From Tenacibaculum sp. 190524A02b (GTDB lineage: Bacteria; Bacteroidota; Bacteroidia; Flavobacteriales; Flavobacteriaceae): a stretch of 64,000 nucleotides of DNA. Positions 1-9,596 of this stretch are shown one piece after another. The notes under the pieces are model-generated. The model had not been told where the DNA came from. It saw only the letters and a program-made list of their open reading frames with translations, and made no database searches. The stretch spans positions 3,352,001 to 3,416,000 of the forward strand of contig NZ_OZ038525.1 of assembly GCF_964036645.1 (NCBI RefSeq), given 5' to 3'. Every line of letters starts with the position of its first letter. The first letter of the stretch is position 1. The translations under genes and the position numbers were made by a program.

Positions 1-929
1 CGTTCTGTTATTCGATACATTCTTTCTGGCAACTTCATTAGATAGTCTCTTGCCTTTTCTGCTTCTGGTGTTAAATTGGTTATTTTATCTATTTCCCAAG
101 CAGTGTTTAACTTCTTTAAAATGTCTACATAATCAAAACCAGTATATACGCCTATGCGTTGTGCTACTGTTGAAAAATCATCAAACAAATCTCCTTTAGT
201 ACCAAAGGACTCACGTAAATGCATGGCTGGCATTACTATTTTATGCTTCATCATGTGTTGGAACGCCAACATCATTTCACTTGGGTCTATTTTAAAGATT
301 TCTTTTACAAATTCTGTATAGGCTAAATGATGACGCATTTCATCTCCTGCAATAATTCTAGACATTTTAGCCAGAGCTTTGTGTCCTTTAGCTTTTGCTA
401 TTTTGGCTACGTTTAAATGAGATACGTAAGTAGCTAATTCTTGAAAACTGGTATACACAAAGTTTTTATATGGATCGGTTGCTGTACCTATATCAAAACC
501 ATCTGCAATTAGGTGCTGGGTTGATATTTCAACTTCTCGCATATTTACTCTACCTGATAGGTATAAGTATTTGTTTAATACATCTCCATGTCGGTTTTCT
601 TCCGCAGTCCAAGCACGAATCCATTTTGCCCAGCCATTGTCTGGTTGTTGCGTTATACCATCTAAATCTAACAACCAAGATTCATAAGTAGGCAAGGCTT
701 CTTCTGTAATAGTATCTCCTACTAGCACCACCCAAAAGTCATCATCTAATTCTTTTGATATTTCTCGTATTTCTTGTACTTCTTCTATAAAACTGTCTTC
801 TTGTGAATTGGGTAAGAAATCAGTGGGTTGCCATATTTTTTCTATAGGTACTAAAAATTTGTCTACAAAACTGTCAATGTTTTTTTCCAGCGTTTGCATT
901 ACTTCTCTACGTATGTTTTGTATAGACAT
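1..929 (-). CDS. acyl-ACP desaturase (3' end outside window)
   Basis: This is the N-terminal 309 residues of a soluble, ferritin-like di-iron acyl-ACP desaturase; the reading frame runs off the left edge, so the C-terminus is missing. The enzyme would put a double bond into acyl chains bound to acyl carrier protein, using reduced ferredoxin and O2. Both di-iron carboxylate/histidine motifs are visible: EENRHG at residues 110-115 and DEMRHH at 196-201, with a glutamate at 164 in the intervening helix. The ATG at 929 gives MSIQNIRREV, a normal start for this family. A 2Fe-2S ferredoxin and a ferredoxin-NADP reductase elsewhere in the window could supply electrons (inference). Confidence 0.9.
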   Translation of the reverse strand, partial: MSIQNIRREVMQTLEKNIDSFVDKFLVPIEKIWQPTDFLPNSQEDSFIEEVQEIREISKELDDDFWVVLVGDTITEEALPTYESWLLDLDGITQQPDNGWAKWIRAWTAEENRHGDVLNKYLYLSGRVNMREVEISTQHLIADGFDIGTATDPYKNFVYTSFQELATYVSHLNVAKIAKAKGHKALAKMSRIIAGDEMRHHLAYTEFVKEIFKIDPSEMMLAFQHMMKHKIVMPAMHLRESFGTKGDLFDDFSTVAQRIGVYTGFDYVDILKKLNTAWEIDKITNLTPEAEKARDYLMKLPERMYRITE

Positions 930-1288
930 AATGTTATTTATGGGGTTTTATATTTTAGTTGTTTTTGTGTTTGTTTTTAAGTCGCGCAATATACACATTA
1001 TTAACCACATAACTTATAGTGTGGTTTTTAAAGGTACTAATTACTTACATTAAACTTCCTTTAAAGGAGTTATAGAATTTAGTACTTCAGCTTTATGGTG
1101 TTTAACTATTAGTCTTTGTTCTTTTTAAGACCAATTTTCCTTTTAATTTTATTTGCTTAAGCAGCACTTGATCTTTATTAAGTTCTGTAAACCAATACTA
1201 CAAATTAATCAGCAAATATTTGCTATAACAAGTAACTTAAATGCTAAGTTATTATTATTAACTCATTTGTTTTTAATTAGTCCCTTTT
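930..1288. other. 359-bp intergenic region, no gene seen
   Basis: AT-rich spacer between the desaturase start and the acyltransferase end. I see no convincing ORF, RNA gene or complete promoter. Two short dyads are present: a near-palindrome around 1053-1071 (CCTTTAAAGG core) and a perfect 14-bp palindrome AGCAAATATTTGCT at 1211-1224. Neither is followed by a clear T-tract. Confidence 0.5.
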
Positions 1289-2017
1289 TTATTGGATTCC
1301 TGATTTTACAGTTTCTTCTACAGTAGCTAACAACTCATTAAAAGGCATGCTATCTACTTTTATAGGTTTGTGGGTAGTTATTTTAATAGGACTACCTACA
1401 CCTAGTGGAAATTTACCATACTTAAATACTTTCCATGAGTTGTTTATAGTTAAAGGCACAACATAGGCTTCTGGGTTGTACTTTACCAGCATTTTTAATC
1501 CGTTAGGTGCAAATGATTTTGGTTTTCCCGTTCTGCTTCTTGTACCTTCTGGAAATATTACTGCCGACCATGTATTTTCTTTAATACGTTTAGCAAAGGT
1601 TGCTAATTCTCCTAAAGCTTGTTTTCCATCTTTTCTATCTATTAAAGCGGCTCCTCCATGGCGTAAATTAAACGAAATACTTGGAATGCCTTTTCCTAAC
1701 TCTTTTTTAGAAACAAACTTTGGCCAATGTTTACGAAAATGCCAAATAATAGGTGGAATATCAAACATACTTTGATGATTCGCTACAAATAACAACGTGG
1801 TATTTTCAGGTAATTGGTGTTCATTTTTAACTTGAACATTTACCCCTAACACTAATAGTGATTTTATTAAAAACCAGTTCATGATGTCTACTACCTTTTG
1901 GTGTCCTTTAGTACCAAATAGTTTAAGCCCTAACCATTGTAATGGATGAAATAGTAACAGCATTAAAAAAAACACCAATGCAAATATTGGCGACAATAGA
2001 TAACTTATTAGTTTCAT
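1289..2017 (-). CDS. plsC: 1-acyl-sn-glycerol-3-phosphate acyltransferase
   Basis: Membrane-bound acyltransferase expected to acylate lysophosphatidic acid to phosphatidic acid in phospholipid synthesis. An N-terminal hydrophobic segment (residues 5-30) anchors it. The catalytic NHxxxxD motif is NHQSMFD at 80-86, and the substrate-binding FPEGTR motif is at 155-160. At 242 residues it has the usual length. A TATTTTTG promoter box (minus strand, 2044-2037) lies 20 bp upstream of the ATG and overlaps the terminator of the gene behind it. The neighbouring desaturase is also a lipid enzyme, but the 359-bp gap argues against one operon. Which acyl position and donor are used cannot be read from sequence. 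Confidence 0.9.
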   Translation of the reverse strand: MKLISYLLSPIFALVFFLMLLLFHPLQWLGLKLFGTKGHQKVVDIMNWFLIKSLLVLGVNVQVKNEHQLPENTTLLFVANHQSMFDIPPIIWHFRKHWPKFVSKKELGKGIPSISFNLRHGGAALIDRKDGKQALGELATFAKRIKENTWSAVIFPEGTRSRTGKPKSFAPNGLKMLVKYNPEAYVVPLTINNSWKVFKYGKFPLGVGSPIKITTHKPIKVDSMPFNELLATVEETVKSGIQ

Positions 2018-2043
2018 TTGTTTGTATACATTTTGGCAAAAAT

Positions 2044-2070
2044 AAAAAAGTCCCGTTTAAATCGGGACTT
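2044..2070 (-). terminator. rho-independent terminator after the 2086-2511 gene
   Basis: Arms AAGTCCCG and CGGGACTT enclose a 7-nt loop. On the minus strand the hairpin is followed by a run of six T, so it ends transcription of the small membrane protein gene before plsC. Confidence 0.85.
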
Positions 2071-2085
2071 ATTATATTATTTGTT

Positions 2086-2511
2086 TTAAAACCAATTACT
2101 CCAAGGAATTCTTGTTAGTATTAATAACAGTGCTATTCCGTAAAAAACAGCAAAGGTTTTAAACTTCGCTTCGCTTTTAACTTGTTTTTTATGTTTTGAC
2201 CATCCTATGGTAATTAATACAATGGCTATCAACATCATTAATGGGTGTTCTATAGCTAATAATCTAGCTCCAGAATCTTTCATTACTTCGCCTCCGTTGG
2301 CTTTTAAAGCTTTATACCAAGGCGACATAAAATACCATCCTAAACCAATAAGCAATTGTATATGGGTGGTTATTAAAGTAAATAACCCTAAACGAAATTC
2401 TTTATGGGTAAATTCTTTTTTTTGTGTTAATCCTATAATGGCATTTACTACGGTAAAAATTAACACTGCTAGTACTAAATATGCCCAATAAGAGTGGATT
2501 GTTTTCATCAT
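2086..2511 (-). CDS. four-helix membrane protein, cytochrome-b-like
   Basis: 141-residue integral membrane protein with four predicted helices (about residues 8-28, 43-63, 87-107, 120-138). Histidines at the helix ends (TTHIQ, AIEHP) resemble the b-type cytochrome annotation such flavobacterial proteins often receive, but heme binding is not proven by what I see. No enzymatic motif is visible. It is a single-gene unit: a TAAATTTG box (minus strand, 2542-2535) lies about 24 bp upstream of the start and a strong terminator follows the stop. The first of two adjacent ATG codons was taken as start; the second is equally possible. Confidence 0.7.
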   Translation of the reverse strand: MMKTIHSYWAYLVLAVLIFTVVNAIIGLTQKKEFTHKEFRLGLFTLITTHIQLLIGLGWYFMSPWYKALKANGGEVMKDSGARLLAIEHPLMMLIAIVLITIGWSKHKKQVKSEAKFKTFAVFYGIALLLILTRIPWSNWF

Positions 2512-2621
2512 GTTTTTGCTAGTTTATGTTCTAGCAAATTTACTGATTTTTCCGTACTCATTAAGATTAAAATTCTTATTCATTAACACTCTCATATTTT
2601 ACCTATAAAAGAAGCCATAAC

Positions 2622-2655
2622 AAACAAAAAACCACCTCATTTGAGGTGGTTTTGT
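2622..2655 (-). terminator. terminator after the TonB receptor gene
   Basis: Arms ACCACCTCA and TGAGGTGGT with a two-base loop, followed on the minus strand by a T-rich tract. It lies 22 bp past the stop codon of the receptor gene. Confidence 0.85.
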
Positions 2656-2676
2656 ATTTTAATTTTAGAATATTTC

Positions 2677-5502
2677 TTAGAACGTGTAGTTAACACCTAA
2701 ATTCCAAGTTCTACCTAATCCAAAGAAAACTCTGTTTCTTGTATTTATACCTCTCCAAGTAGTATCTCCTGGGTTAGCTTCACGGTTAGTATCAGACTCT
2801 GAAATATATAACTCATCAGTTAAGTTACTTACATTAAATCTTAACCCTACAGATGAATCATTCTTAAATCTAAACTTATAAGATAAGCCTGCATCAATTA
2901 AAGAATAACCTGGTAATTTAATAGTTTGTCTTTCTTTTGCAGCCAACTTAACAGCGTCTGGAGCATTGTTTTGAGCACCAAAAGCCTCTGGATCTATACC
3001 ACCTCCGTAAAGGTCACCTACAAAGAAATTACTAATATCAAACTTTAGCCCTTCGATAATTTCATAATCAAAACCTAATCTAAATGTAGTTTGAGGTGCA
3101 TCTCCTACTTTCTTACCATCTAAGTACAAAGTGTTTTCTTGTTGAACACCCCCAACTAAAATAGGTGCATTATTCTCATCAAAATAAGTTGCTGTTACAT
3201 CAGCACCATACTCATAACTTGCTATAGACCCCATTAAGCTAACAGTTAAATTTCCAAATTTAGCGGTAGCATCTAACTCAACTCCCATATGCACTTGCTC
3301 AACACCACTTAAATTAGCTGTACCTCTTACTTCTTGTGCAGTTCCCTCATTAAAAGTAGCTGTAGAATTTAAGAATCTATCTTTCCATGAAGTTCTATAT
3401 AGGTTAAGATTTACATTATAGTTTTCATGACGGAAACCATAACCAAATTCAACTCCTAATATTTTTTCATTAGTTAAACCTTCATTTACATTATTATTTG
3501 TACGGTTTGGGAATACCGCATCAAAAATAGGTTGTTTTAAATAGTAACCTGCGTTAGCAAAAATATTATGCTTCTCATTGATGTTCCAGTTAACACCCCC
3601 TTTAATGTTTCCACCCCAAAGGTTTTGCCATGCAGATTCTTGCTCTGGATCAGAATCTAAATAATTGAAGTAATCTATTCTTTTGAATCCTTGACGAGAA
3701 ACTGCTCCTTGGATAAATGCAGAAATATCATCTTTCTTATACTCTAATTGAGTAAAAGCTCCCATCCAATTTACTTTTCCATCATTATAATAATCAACTT
3801 TAACCTCATCATCTACACTAGAAAAAACATTTAAAATATTTGAGATTTCAGGTTCATAAGTAGCTGTAACAACTCTTCCTACATTATTAATATCATCATT
3901 ATCAATATATGCATCAGCTCCCATTAAATCCACTAATCTTCTGTAATGAATCCCTTTGTAACTTCTTAAATCAACACCAAAATCAAAAGTTAATTCTTCA
4001 TTTAACTCTGTATTAAAGTTAGCAATTGCTCCATACCAGTTGTGTGAGTTCACTGAAGATCTTTGAGAAATACCATTCTCTCCGCTCCTAGTCCAAGGTT
4101 TATCAGCAGAAAAATGCTGACCTGGATTGTTATTACCGTTAACATACTGACCATTTAATGAAGCTGGTCCTCCTGCTCCACCTGTATACACTTCTCTATC
4201 TGCACCAAAATCAGCTACAGTACCTCCAGAATTCCACTTAATTATATCATCAAAACGATTTAAACCGTTTTCATCTCTAATTTGAAAGAACTGCTTTCCA
4301 TTAATTCTACCTATTGCTCCTACTGAACCTCCACGTCCTAAAGAAGCATATAATACTGTAGATAATTTAGATTTATCATTAATATGCCAGTTCCAGTTTA
4401 AAGAAGCAACTGGTTTATGGTAAAAGTTTCCTCCAAAAGTATCTTCTTTACCATTTCTGTATCCCCAATCAGAGTTATACTTTCTATTAGGCTCTCCTGC
4501 AACTCCACCAAATTTAATATAATCACCTATAGATGGTGCAAAACCTCTAGTATTATGTCTTTGTGGAGCACCTGTAATAGTTAATTGTAAGTTATGATCA
4601 TCATTAGGTCTATATCCTAAAGCTAAATAATAATTATATCCTTCAAATTCAGTTCCATCAACATAACCATCTCCTGATGTTCTACCAAATAAAGCAGATA
4701 CAGACATTCCGTTATCTAGTAACCCAGTATTGTATGAAACAGTAGTTTTTAAATAGTTGTCATTACCAACACCTGCATAAACTCTACCTCCTTCTTTTTT
4801 ATCTGCTGCACTAGTTAATACATTAATAGTACCACCCACAGAAGAAATTGCTAATTTAGAAGAACCTAAACCTCTTTGCACTTGCATTGCAGAAGTAACA
4901 TCGGATAAACCAGCCCAGTTAGACCAATATACCCAACCATTTTCCATATCATTAACCGGCATACCATTAATCATTACCGCAGTATTTCTTTGGTCAAATC
5001 CACGGATATTAATTCTAGCATCACCAAAACCTCCTCCTTGCTTAGTTGCATAAACAGAAGGTGTTGTGTTTAAAATTTCAGGAAATTCTTTAGATCCTAA
5101 TTTCTCTTGGATTTCTTCTGCCTTAATAGTAGAAACAGCTACAGGTGTTTCTCTATCTTTAGCTACATCAATTACACCAGTAACAATAACTTCACCTAAA
5201 ACATTAGAAGGCTCCAATTCAATTGTTCCTAAATTAGTTTGTGCAGCTGAATATGCTACCTCTTTATTATTGTAACCAATAAAAGATACAATAACAGTAC
5301 CTGAGTTTGATGTAGCGTTTAACATAAACTTTCCATCAAAATCAGTTGCAGCTCCGCTGGTAGTCCCCTTTACTACAACGTTAGCTCCTGGTAATGGCTC
5401 ACCCATTTCATCAACCACTGTACCAGTAATTTTGGTTTGCCCTAAAACTGTAGCAGCCACAAAGAACAATGCTACAAGCAATACATTTTTAAATTTTCTC
5501 AT
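2677..5502 (-). CDS. TonB-dependent outer-membrane receptor
   Basis: 941-residue outer-membrane receptor with a Sec signal peptide (residues 1-21, ending VLGQ), a carboxypeptidase-regulatory-like beta-sandwich domain (about 24-100; GTVVDEMGEPLPGANV, FDGKF), a plug domain (about 115-230, with INIRGFD and MINGMPVND) and a C-terminal 22-strand barrel ending in the aromatic sequence NLGVNYTF. Such proteins import large or scarce ligands using TonB-ExbBD energy. No SusD-like partner follows, so a glycan-uptake (Sus) role is not indicated; the ligand is unknown. It is a monocistronic unit with its own terminator. Confidence 0.92.
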   Translation of the reverse strand: MRKFKNVLLVALFFVAATVLGQTKITGTVVDEMGEPLPGANVVVKGTTSGAATDFDGKFMLNATSNSGTVIVSFIGYNNKEVAYSAAQTNLGTIELEPSNVLGEVIVTGVIDVAKDRETPVAVSTIKAEEIQEKLGSKEFPEILNTTPSVYATKQGGGFGDARINIRGFDQRNTAVMINGMPVNDMENGWVYWSNWAGLSDVTSAMQVQRGLGSSKLAISSVGGTINVLTSAADKKEGGRVYAGVGNDNYLKTTVSYNTGLLDNGMSVSALFGRTSGDGYVDGTEFEGYNYYLALGYRPNDDHNLQLTITGAPQRHNTRGFAPSIGDYIKFGGVAGEPNRKYNSDWGYRNGKEDTFGGNFYHKPVASLNWNWHINDKSKLSTVLYASLGRGGSVGAIGRINGKQFFQIRDENGLNRFDDIIKWNSGGTVADFGADREVYTGGAGGPASLNGQYVNGNNNPGQHFSADKPWTRSGENGISQRSSVNSHNWYGAIANFNTELNEELTFDFGVDLRSYKGIHYRRLVDLMGADAYIDNDDINNVGRVVTATYEPEISNILNVFSSVDDEVKVDYYNDGKVNWMGAFTQLEYKKDDISAFIQGAVSRQGFKRIDYFNYLDSDPEQESAWQNLWGGNIKGGVNWNINEKHNIFANAGYYLKQPIFDAVFPNRTNNNVNEGLTNEKILGVEFGYGFRHENYNVNLNLYRTSWKDRFLNSTATFNEGTAQEVRGTANLSGVEQVHMGVELDATAKFGNLTVSLMGSIASYEYGADVTATYFDENNAPILVGGVQQENTLYLDGKKVGDAPQTTFRLGFDYEIIEGLKFDISNFFVGDLYGGGIDPEAFGAQNNAPDAVKLAAKERQTIKLPGYSLIDAGLSYKFRFKNDSSVGLRFNVSNLTDELYISESDTNREANPGDTTWRGINTRNRVFFGLGRTWNLGVNYTF

Positions 5503-5624
5503 TGTCTAATCTAATTGTTATTAAATGCTTGGGCAAAATTCTTGTTTTTACATCTGTCCAATATTAACTTAATGTTAAGTTTTTTAACACTCCTTTAAGT
5601 TTTAAATACACAAATGTTAAGATA

Positions 5625-7199
5625 CTATTTATGCGATTCTAATATTTTTTTAGCTAAAACCTTTCCTAATTCTACACCAAACTGGTCAAATGAATAAATA
5701 TTCCACAACACTCCTTGGGTAAAAACTTTGTGTTCATAGGCAGAAATTAACATTCCTAAGGTTTCTGGAGACAATTTTTTTAGCAAAATGGTGTTGGATT
5801 GTCTATTTCCTTCAAATACTTTATAGGGTAATAAAGTATTCAAATCCTGCATTTTGCCTTCCATTTTCAATTCTAAATGGGCTTCTTGTTTTGTTTTTCC
5901 AAAAGCCAAAGCTTCTGATTGTGCGTAAAAATTAGCCATTAGTATTTCATGGTGCTTACTATCTGCATGTAAAGAAGTTTCAACTCCTATAAAATCAACT
6001 GGTATATTTTTTGTTCCTTGGTGTACCAGCTGCATGAAAGAGTGTTGTATGTTAGTACCAACACCTCCCCACAATATAGCTCCTGTTTGGTAATTGATTG
6101 GTTCTCCATTTCTATCTACTCCCTTACCATTACTTTCCATACTTACTTGTTGTAAATATTCTGGGAATCTTTGCAAATAATGTGCATAACTTAACACGGC
6201 TTCGGTTTCCGCTTTAAAGAAATTTGTATACCAAACTCCTAATAAAGCCATAATTACAGGCATGTTTTCTTCAAACGGTGTATTTCTAAAATGCAAGTCC
6301 ATTTTTTCCGCTCCGTTTAATAACGCTTTAAAATTATCAAACCCTAAAGCTAAACTAATGGTTAGCCCTACAGCAGACCATAATGAAAAGCGACCGCCTA
6401 CCCAGTCCCACATTGGGAAAATATTCTTTTTGTCTATTCCAAAATTAGTAACGGCTTCTAAATTTGTAGATACTGCCACAAAGTGCTTGGCTACATCAAA
6501 TACTGTTGCCGATTTTAAAAACCAATCTCTTATAGTATTGGCATTAGTGATGGTTTCTTGTGTAGTAAATGATTTTGAAACAATAACAAATAGTGTTGTT
6601 TCTGGATTTAAGGTATTTATGATTTCGTGTAAATGATCTCCATCTACATTCGACACGAAATGTGTATTTAATTTATTTTTATAGAATTTAAGTGCATCTA
6701 CCACCATGTTAGGTCCTAAATCTGACCCTCCTATTCCTATATTTACTACATCCGTAATGGATTTACCCGTAAACCCTTTCCATTTTCCAGAAATGACTTT
6801 ATTACTAAATGCCTTAATTTTTCTTAAGGTAGTTTGAACTTTTGGTTTTACTTCCTTTCCATCTACCAAAACTACTTCATCTGTAGTGCTTCTTAATGCA
6901 GTATGTAAAACGGCTCTATTTTCTGTTTGATTAATAACCGCTCCTGTAAAATATTTTTCAATAGCATCTTTAAGGTTTAACTCTTTTGCTAAAGCTACTA
7001 AATGTGCTAAGGTTTCTGAAGTAAAGTGGTTTTTAGAATAATCTAAAGAGAGGTCACCAACTTGTAATTTGTAGTTTGTAGCTCTTTCATTTTCTTCTTG
7101 AAAGAGTTTTTTAAGTTGGTAATGTTTTGCTTCTTGAAAATGTTCTTCTAGCTTTTTCCAAGCTATTGTTTGGGTTGGATTCGTATTTTTTAATGCCAT
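5625..7199 (-). CDS. pgi: glucose-6-phosphate isomerase
   Basis: Cytoplasmic glycolytic and gluconeogenic enzyme interconverting glucose-6-phosphate and fructose-6-phosphate. The family landmarks are in order: IGIGGSDLGP in the SIS domain, the phosphate-binding VSKSFTTQET, the signature GGRFSLWSAVGL, then MESNGKGV and the C-terminal KHHEI segment. At 524 residues it is slightly shorter than the E. coli enzyme. The ATG lies 2 bp after the stop of the upstream M23 peptidase gene, so the two are co-transcribed. Confidence 0.96.
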   Translation of the reverse strand: MALKNTNPTQTIAWKKLEEHFQEAKHYQLKKLFQEENERATNYKLQVGDLSLDYSKNHFTSETLAHLVALAKELNLKDAIEKYFTGAVINQTENRAVLHTALRSTTDEVVLVDGKEVKPKVQTTLRKIKAFSNKVISGKWKGFTGKSITDVVNIGIGGSDLGPNMVVDALKFYKNKLNTHFVSNVDGDHLHEIINTLNPETTLFVIVSKSFTTQETITNANTIRDWFLKSATVFDVAKHFVAVSTNLEAVTNFGIDKKNIFPMWDWVGGRFSLWSAVGLTISLALGFDNFKALLNGAEKMDLHFRNTPFEENMPVIMALLGVWYTNFFKAETEAVLSYAHYLQRFPEYLQQVSMESNGKGVDRNGEPINYQTGAILWGGVGTNIQHSFMQLVHQGTKNIPVDFIGVETSLHADSKHHEILMANFYAQSEALAFGKTKQEAHLELKMEGKMQDLNTLLPYKVFEGNRQSNTILLKKLSPETLGMLISAYEHKVFTQGVLWNIYSFDQFGVELGKVLAKKILESHK

Positions 7200-7201
7200 A
7201 G

Positions 7202-8482
7202 TTACTCTGTAGCTATTATTTCTTTTTCAACTAAATTAGGAATTTCTTTTGTAAATGAAGGAATACTATCTAACTGTTGTTTTAAAGGTTTTATAAACTT
7301 AAAATACTTTGGTTTTAAACTATCTACTAAAGGTTTTGCAGAAGGTAATTTTTCACGAAAAGGATCTACTTGCCTTCCATTTTTCCAAAAACGATAGCAT
7401 ACATGAGGACCACTAGTATTCCCCGTCATTCCAACCCAACCTATAATATCGCCTTGTTTTACATAGTCTCCAACACGTACCTTTCTTCTTTTCATGTGTA
7501 AGTACTGTGTAGAATAGGTACTATTATGTTTCACTTTTACATAGTTACCATTACCACCTCTTCTTCTAGATTCTATTACTGTTCCGCTAGCCGTAGTCAT
7601 AATAGGTGTTCCATACGGAGCTGCAAAATCAGTTCCTTTATGTGGTCGTATCCTATTACCATACAGTTTTATACGTCTTCTTAAATTATATCTTGAAGAA
7701 ATTCTATATTGAAATTTTATAGGCGATTTTAAAAAGGTACTTCTTAACATATTTCCCTTTTCATCATAATACTCTGCTACGTTTTTAATACTATCGGCAA
7801 CAAACTGGTAGGCATACAAGTCTTCACCTTTATGCTTAAAGATAGCAGCTTTTACTTCTCCATATCCTACAAACGTGGTATCATTAATAAACTTTTCTTC
7901 AAAAATTAGTTTAAATGTATCTCCCTTTTGTAATCTATAAAAATCTAACGTCCATGCATAAATATCAGCCACAGAATTAGTAAGTGTAGGCTGTAACCCT
8001 AAACTATCCATAGTTATAGATAAGCTTGAGGATATTTCACCAGCAATTTCTTTTTCTAATGTTGTTACCTTTTTTCTATGCTTATAAGCTTCTATAATTG
8101 AATCTTGAAAATTAATTACGGTGGATGTAATTTTATTGTGTTTGTATATAAACACTTGTGCTTTTTGTAGTGAATCTTTGGTAGTTAATATAGTATATGC
8201 TTTTCCGGATCTCACTCTTCTTACATCAAAAGTATCCTTTATAACAGTGGCAATTTTATTAATTTTTGGATACATAACATGATGTCTATCTAAAATAACA
8301 CCAAAACTTTCACCATTTTTTATCGTGTCATTCACTACATTATAGTTATCTAAATTAAAACCATGTAAAAACACTGGTTTGGGTTTTTCAACCACTTTAA
8401 CAGGTGTTATTACAACTGGTTTTTCTTTTTTACAAGAAAAAAATGCGATAAGAATGACGAGTGCTAGGGTGAATTTTCTCAA
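7202..8482 (-). CDS. M23-family peptidase lipoprotein (HxC variant)
   Basis: 426-residue lipoprotein (lipobox ending at Cys17, FFSC) with a C-terminal LytM/M23 domain at about 278-370. It is expected to act on, or bind, peptidoglycan from the periplasmic face of a membrane. The zinc motif HxxxD is present (H281, D285) and so is the first catalytic histidine (H329 in YLHM), but the usual HxH motif reads HVC: H360 is kept and the expected zinc ligand is Cys362. A cysteine could still bind zinc, so inactivity is not established. The middle region (40-260) has no catalytic motif. A TATTTTTG promoter box (minus strand, 8519-8512) lies about 30 bp upstream. Confidence 0.85.
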   Translation of the reverse strand: MRKFTLALVILIAFFSCKKEKPVVITPVKVVEKPKPVFLHGFNLDNYNVVNDTIKNGESFGVILDRHHVMYPKINKIATVIKDTFDVRRVRSGKAYTILTTKDSLQKAQVFIYKHNKITSTVINFQDSIIEAYKHRKKVTTLEKEIAGEISSSLSITMDSLGLQPTLTNSVADIYAWTLDFYRLQKGDTFKLIFEEKFINDTTFVGYGEVKAAIFKHKGEDLYAYQFVADSIKNVAEYYDEKGNMLRSTFLKSPIKFQYRISSRYNLRRRIKLYGNRIRPHKGTDFAAPYGTPIMTTASGTVIESRRRGGNGNYVKVKHNSTYSTQYLHMKRRKVRVGDYVKQGDIIGWVGMTGNTSGPHVCYRFWKNGRQVDPFREKLPSAKPLVDSLKPKYFKFIKPLKQQLDSIPSFTKEIPNLVEKEIIATE

Positions 8483-8622
8483 AAAAGTTGTTTTAAATTG
8501 CCAAATAACCGCAAAAATACAAATATTTACACTTGTTTTTTACACTTTAACAATACGTTAAACAACTTTGATTTAATCGTAGAAAATAATTAAAAATTCA
8601 ATTCCTAAAAATTGTGAATGGT

Positions 8623-9402
8623 TTAATCTATAATTATTTCAAACGGATTTGCTAATCCTTTATATGCTTCTAACTCTGCTCTTAAAGAGCCAACTGCTAA
8701 AGAAGCCTTCATTTTAATCGGTATTTTATTATCATCTGCAGTAATCCAAACAGTTACACTTTCTTGTGCTTTAAAAACTCTACCTGCCTGTACTAAAGGA
8801 CGGAACATTTGTGTTTTTACTTTTCCAAACTTCGTACTTAATGTATCATATCCTAAAAACTTTAATTTAAACGGAAAACTTTTACCATCAAAAAACATGT
8901 CTACATTAATCTCTTCGCCTTTCTTCATTTTCTTAGTATTGTGACTTCTTAAAAAATAAAAAGTAGAAATCATGTCTTGTGGTCCATTAACAGAGACTAC
9001 ACTATCTTTCTGTTTTATAAAATCTTGTATATAAGCAGTATTATTTTCATGGTTGAAGGTAATATTTCGCTTCGTTTTATATCCACCTTCGTTAATATCT
9101 CTTTTAAAGAGATAAGGTTTAACTTCCTGCGAATCAAAATAGCTTTCATAAGTATCATCTACTTCAAAAAACCAACTTACCATACCTGTTGTCCAACCTT
9201 TTCCTGTAGCATGAATTACTTTTTTGCTTTTTAACTCCTCTTCTTTTAGTTCTAAAACGGCAGTTCCTGCTCTTAAAAAACCACTGTAACTCATCTTATA
9301 ACGTAACCACTCGCCTCCTTTGAAAGCTGGTACAACCTCTTCTTGCGACCATATATTAGCAGCTACTAAAAGTAATAATATTATAATTTTATTTTTTTTC
9401 AT
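8623..9402 (-). CDS. DUF3108-like secreted protein
   Basis: 259-residue exported protein of unknown function. The ATG at 9402 was chosen over an upstream in-frame start at 9444 because it puts a clean signal peptide (MKKNK then a hydrophobic run ending NIWSQ) at the N-terminus. The mature part has alternating beta-type sequence with WLRYKMSYSG near its start and VTVWIT near its end, resembling DUF3108 proteins of Bacteroidetes and Proteobacteria. No catalytic residues can be identified. A terminator of the upstream tryptophan dioxygenase gene separates it from that gene. Confidence 0.75.
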   Translation of the reverse strand: MKKNKIIILLLLVAANIWSQEEVVPAFKGGEWLRYKMSYSGFLRAGTAVLELKEEELKSKKVIHATGKGWTTGMVSWFFEVDDTYESYFDSQEVKPYLFKRDINEGGYKTKRNITFNHENNTAYIQDFIKQKDSVVSVNGPQDMISTFYFLRSHNTKKMKKGEEINVDMFFDGKSFPFKLKFLGYDTLSTKFGKVKTQMFRPLVQAGRVFKAQESVTVWITADDNKIPIKMKASLAVGSLRAELEAYKGLANPFEIIID

Positions 9403-9449
9403 AATGTCAAACTTATGGATTTTAATAGACAATTTCCATTCCAAAAATT

Positions 9450-9480
9450 AAAAAACCATTAATTAAATTTAAATTAATGG
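9450..9480 (-). terminator. terminator downstream of tryptophan dioxygenase gene
   Basis: Arms CCATTAATT and AATTAATGG (9456-9464 and 9472-9480) are followed on the minus strand by six T. It lies about 115 bp past the stop of the gene ending at 9597. Confidence 0.65.
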
Positions 9481-9596
9481 CTCTATTATTTATTGAATTA
9501 TCCCAATGCAAGCATAGGAGAATCTAGCCAAAAATATTAAAAGAAAATTCTTAACAAAGCATTGACGAACTAACTCCTTGGCTACTAATCTTACGA

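Noticed and set aside
1211..1224. Perfect palindrome AGCAAATATTTGCT as an operator
   Set aside because: It is isolated, AT-rich and far from a recognisable promoter, so chance cannot be excluded.
5566..5581. AT-only hairpin AACTTAATGTTAAGTT as pgi terminator
   Set aside because: There is no T-run after it on the minus strand and no G/C in the outer stem. Its position upstream of the pgi stop region gives no clear role.
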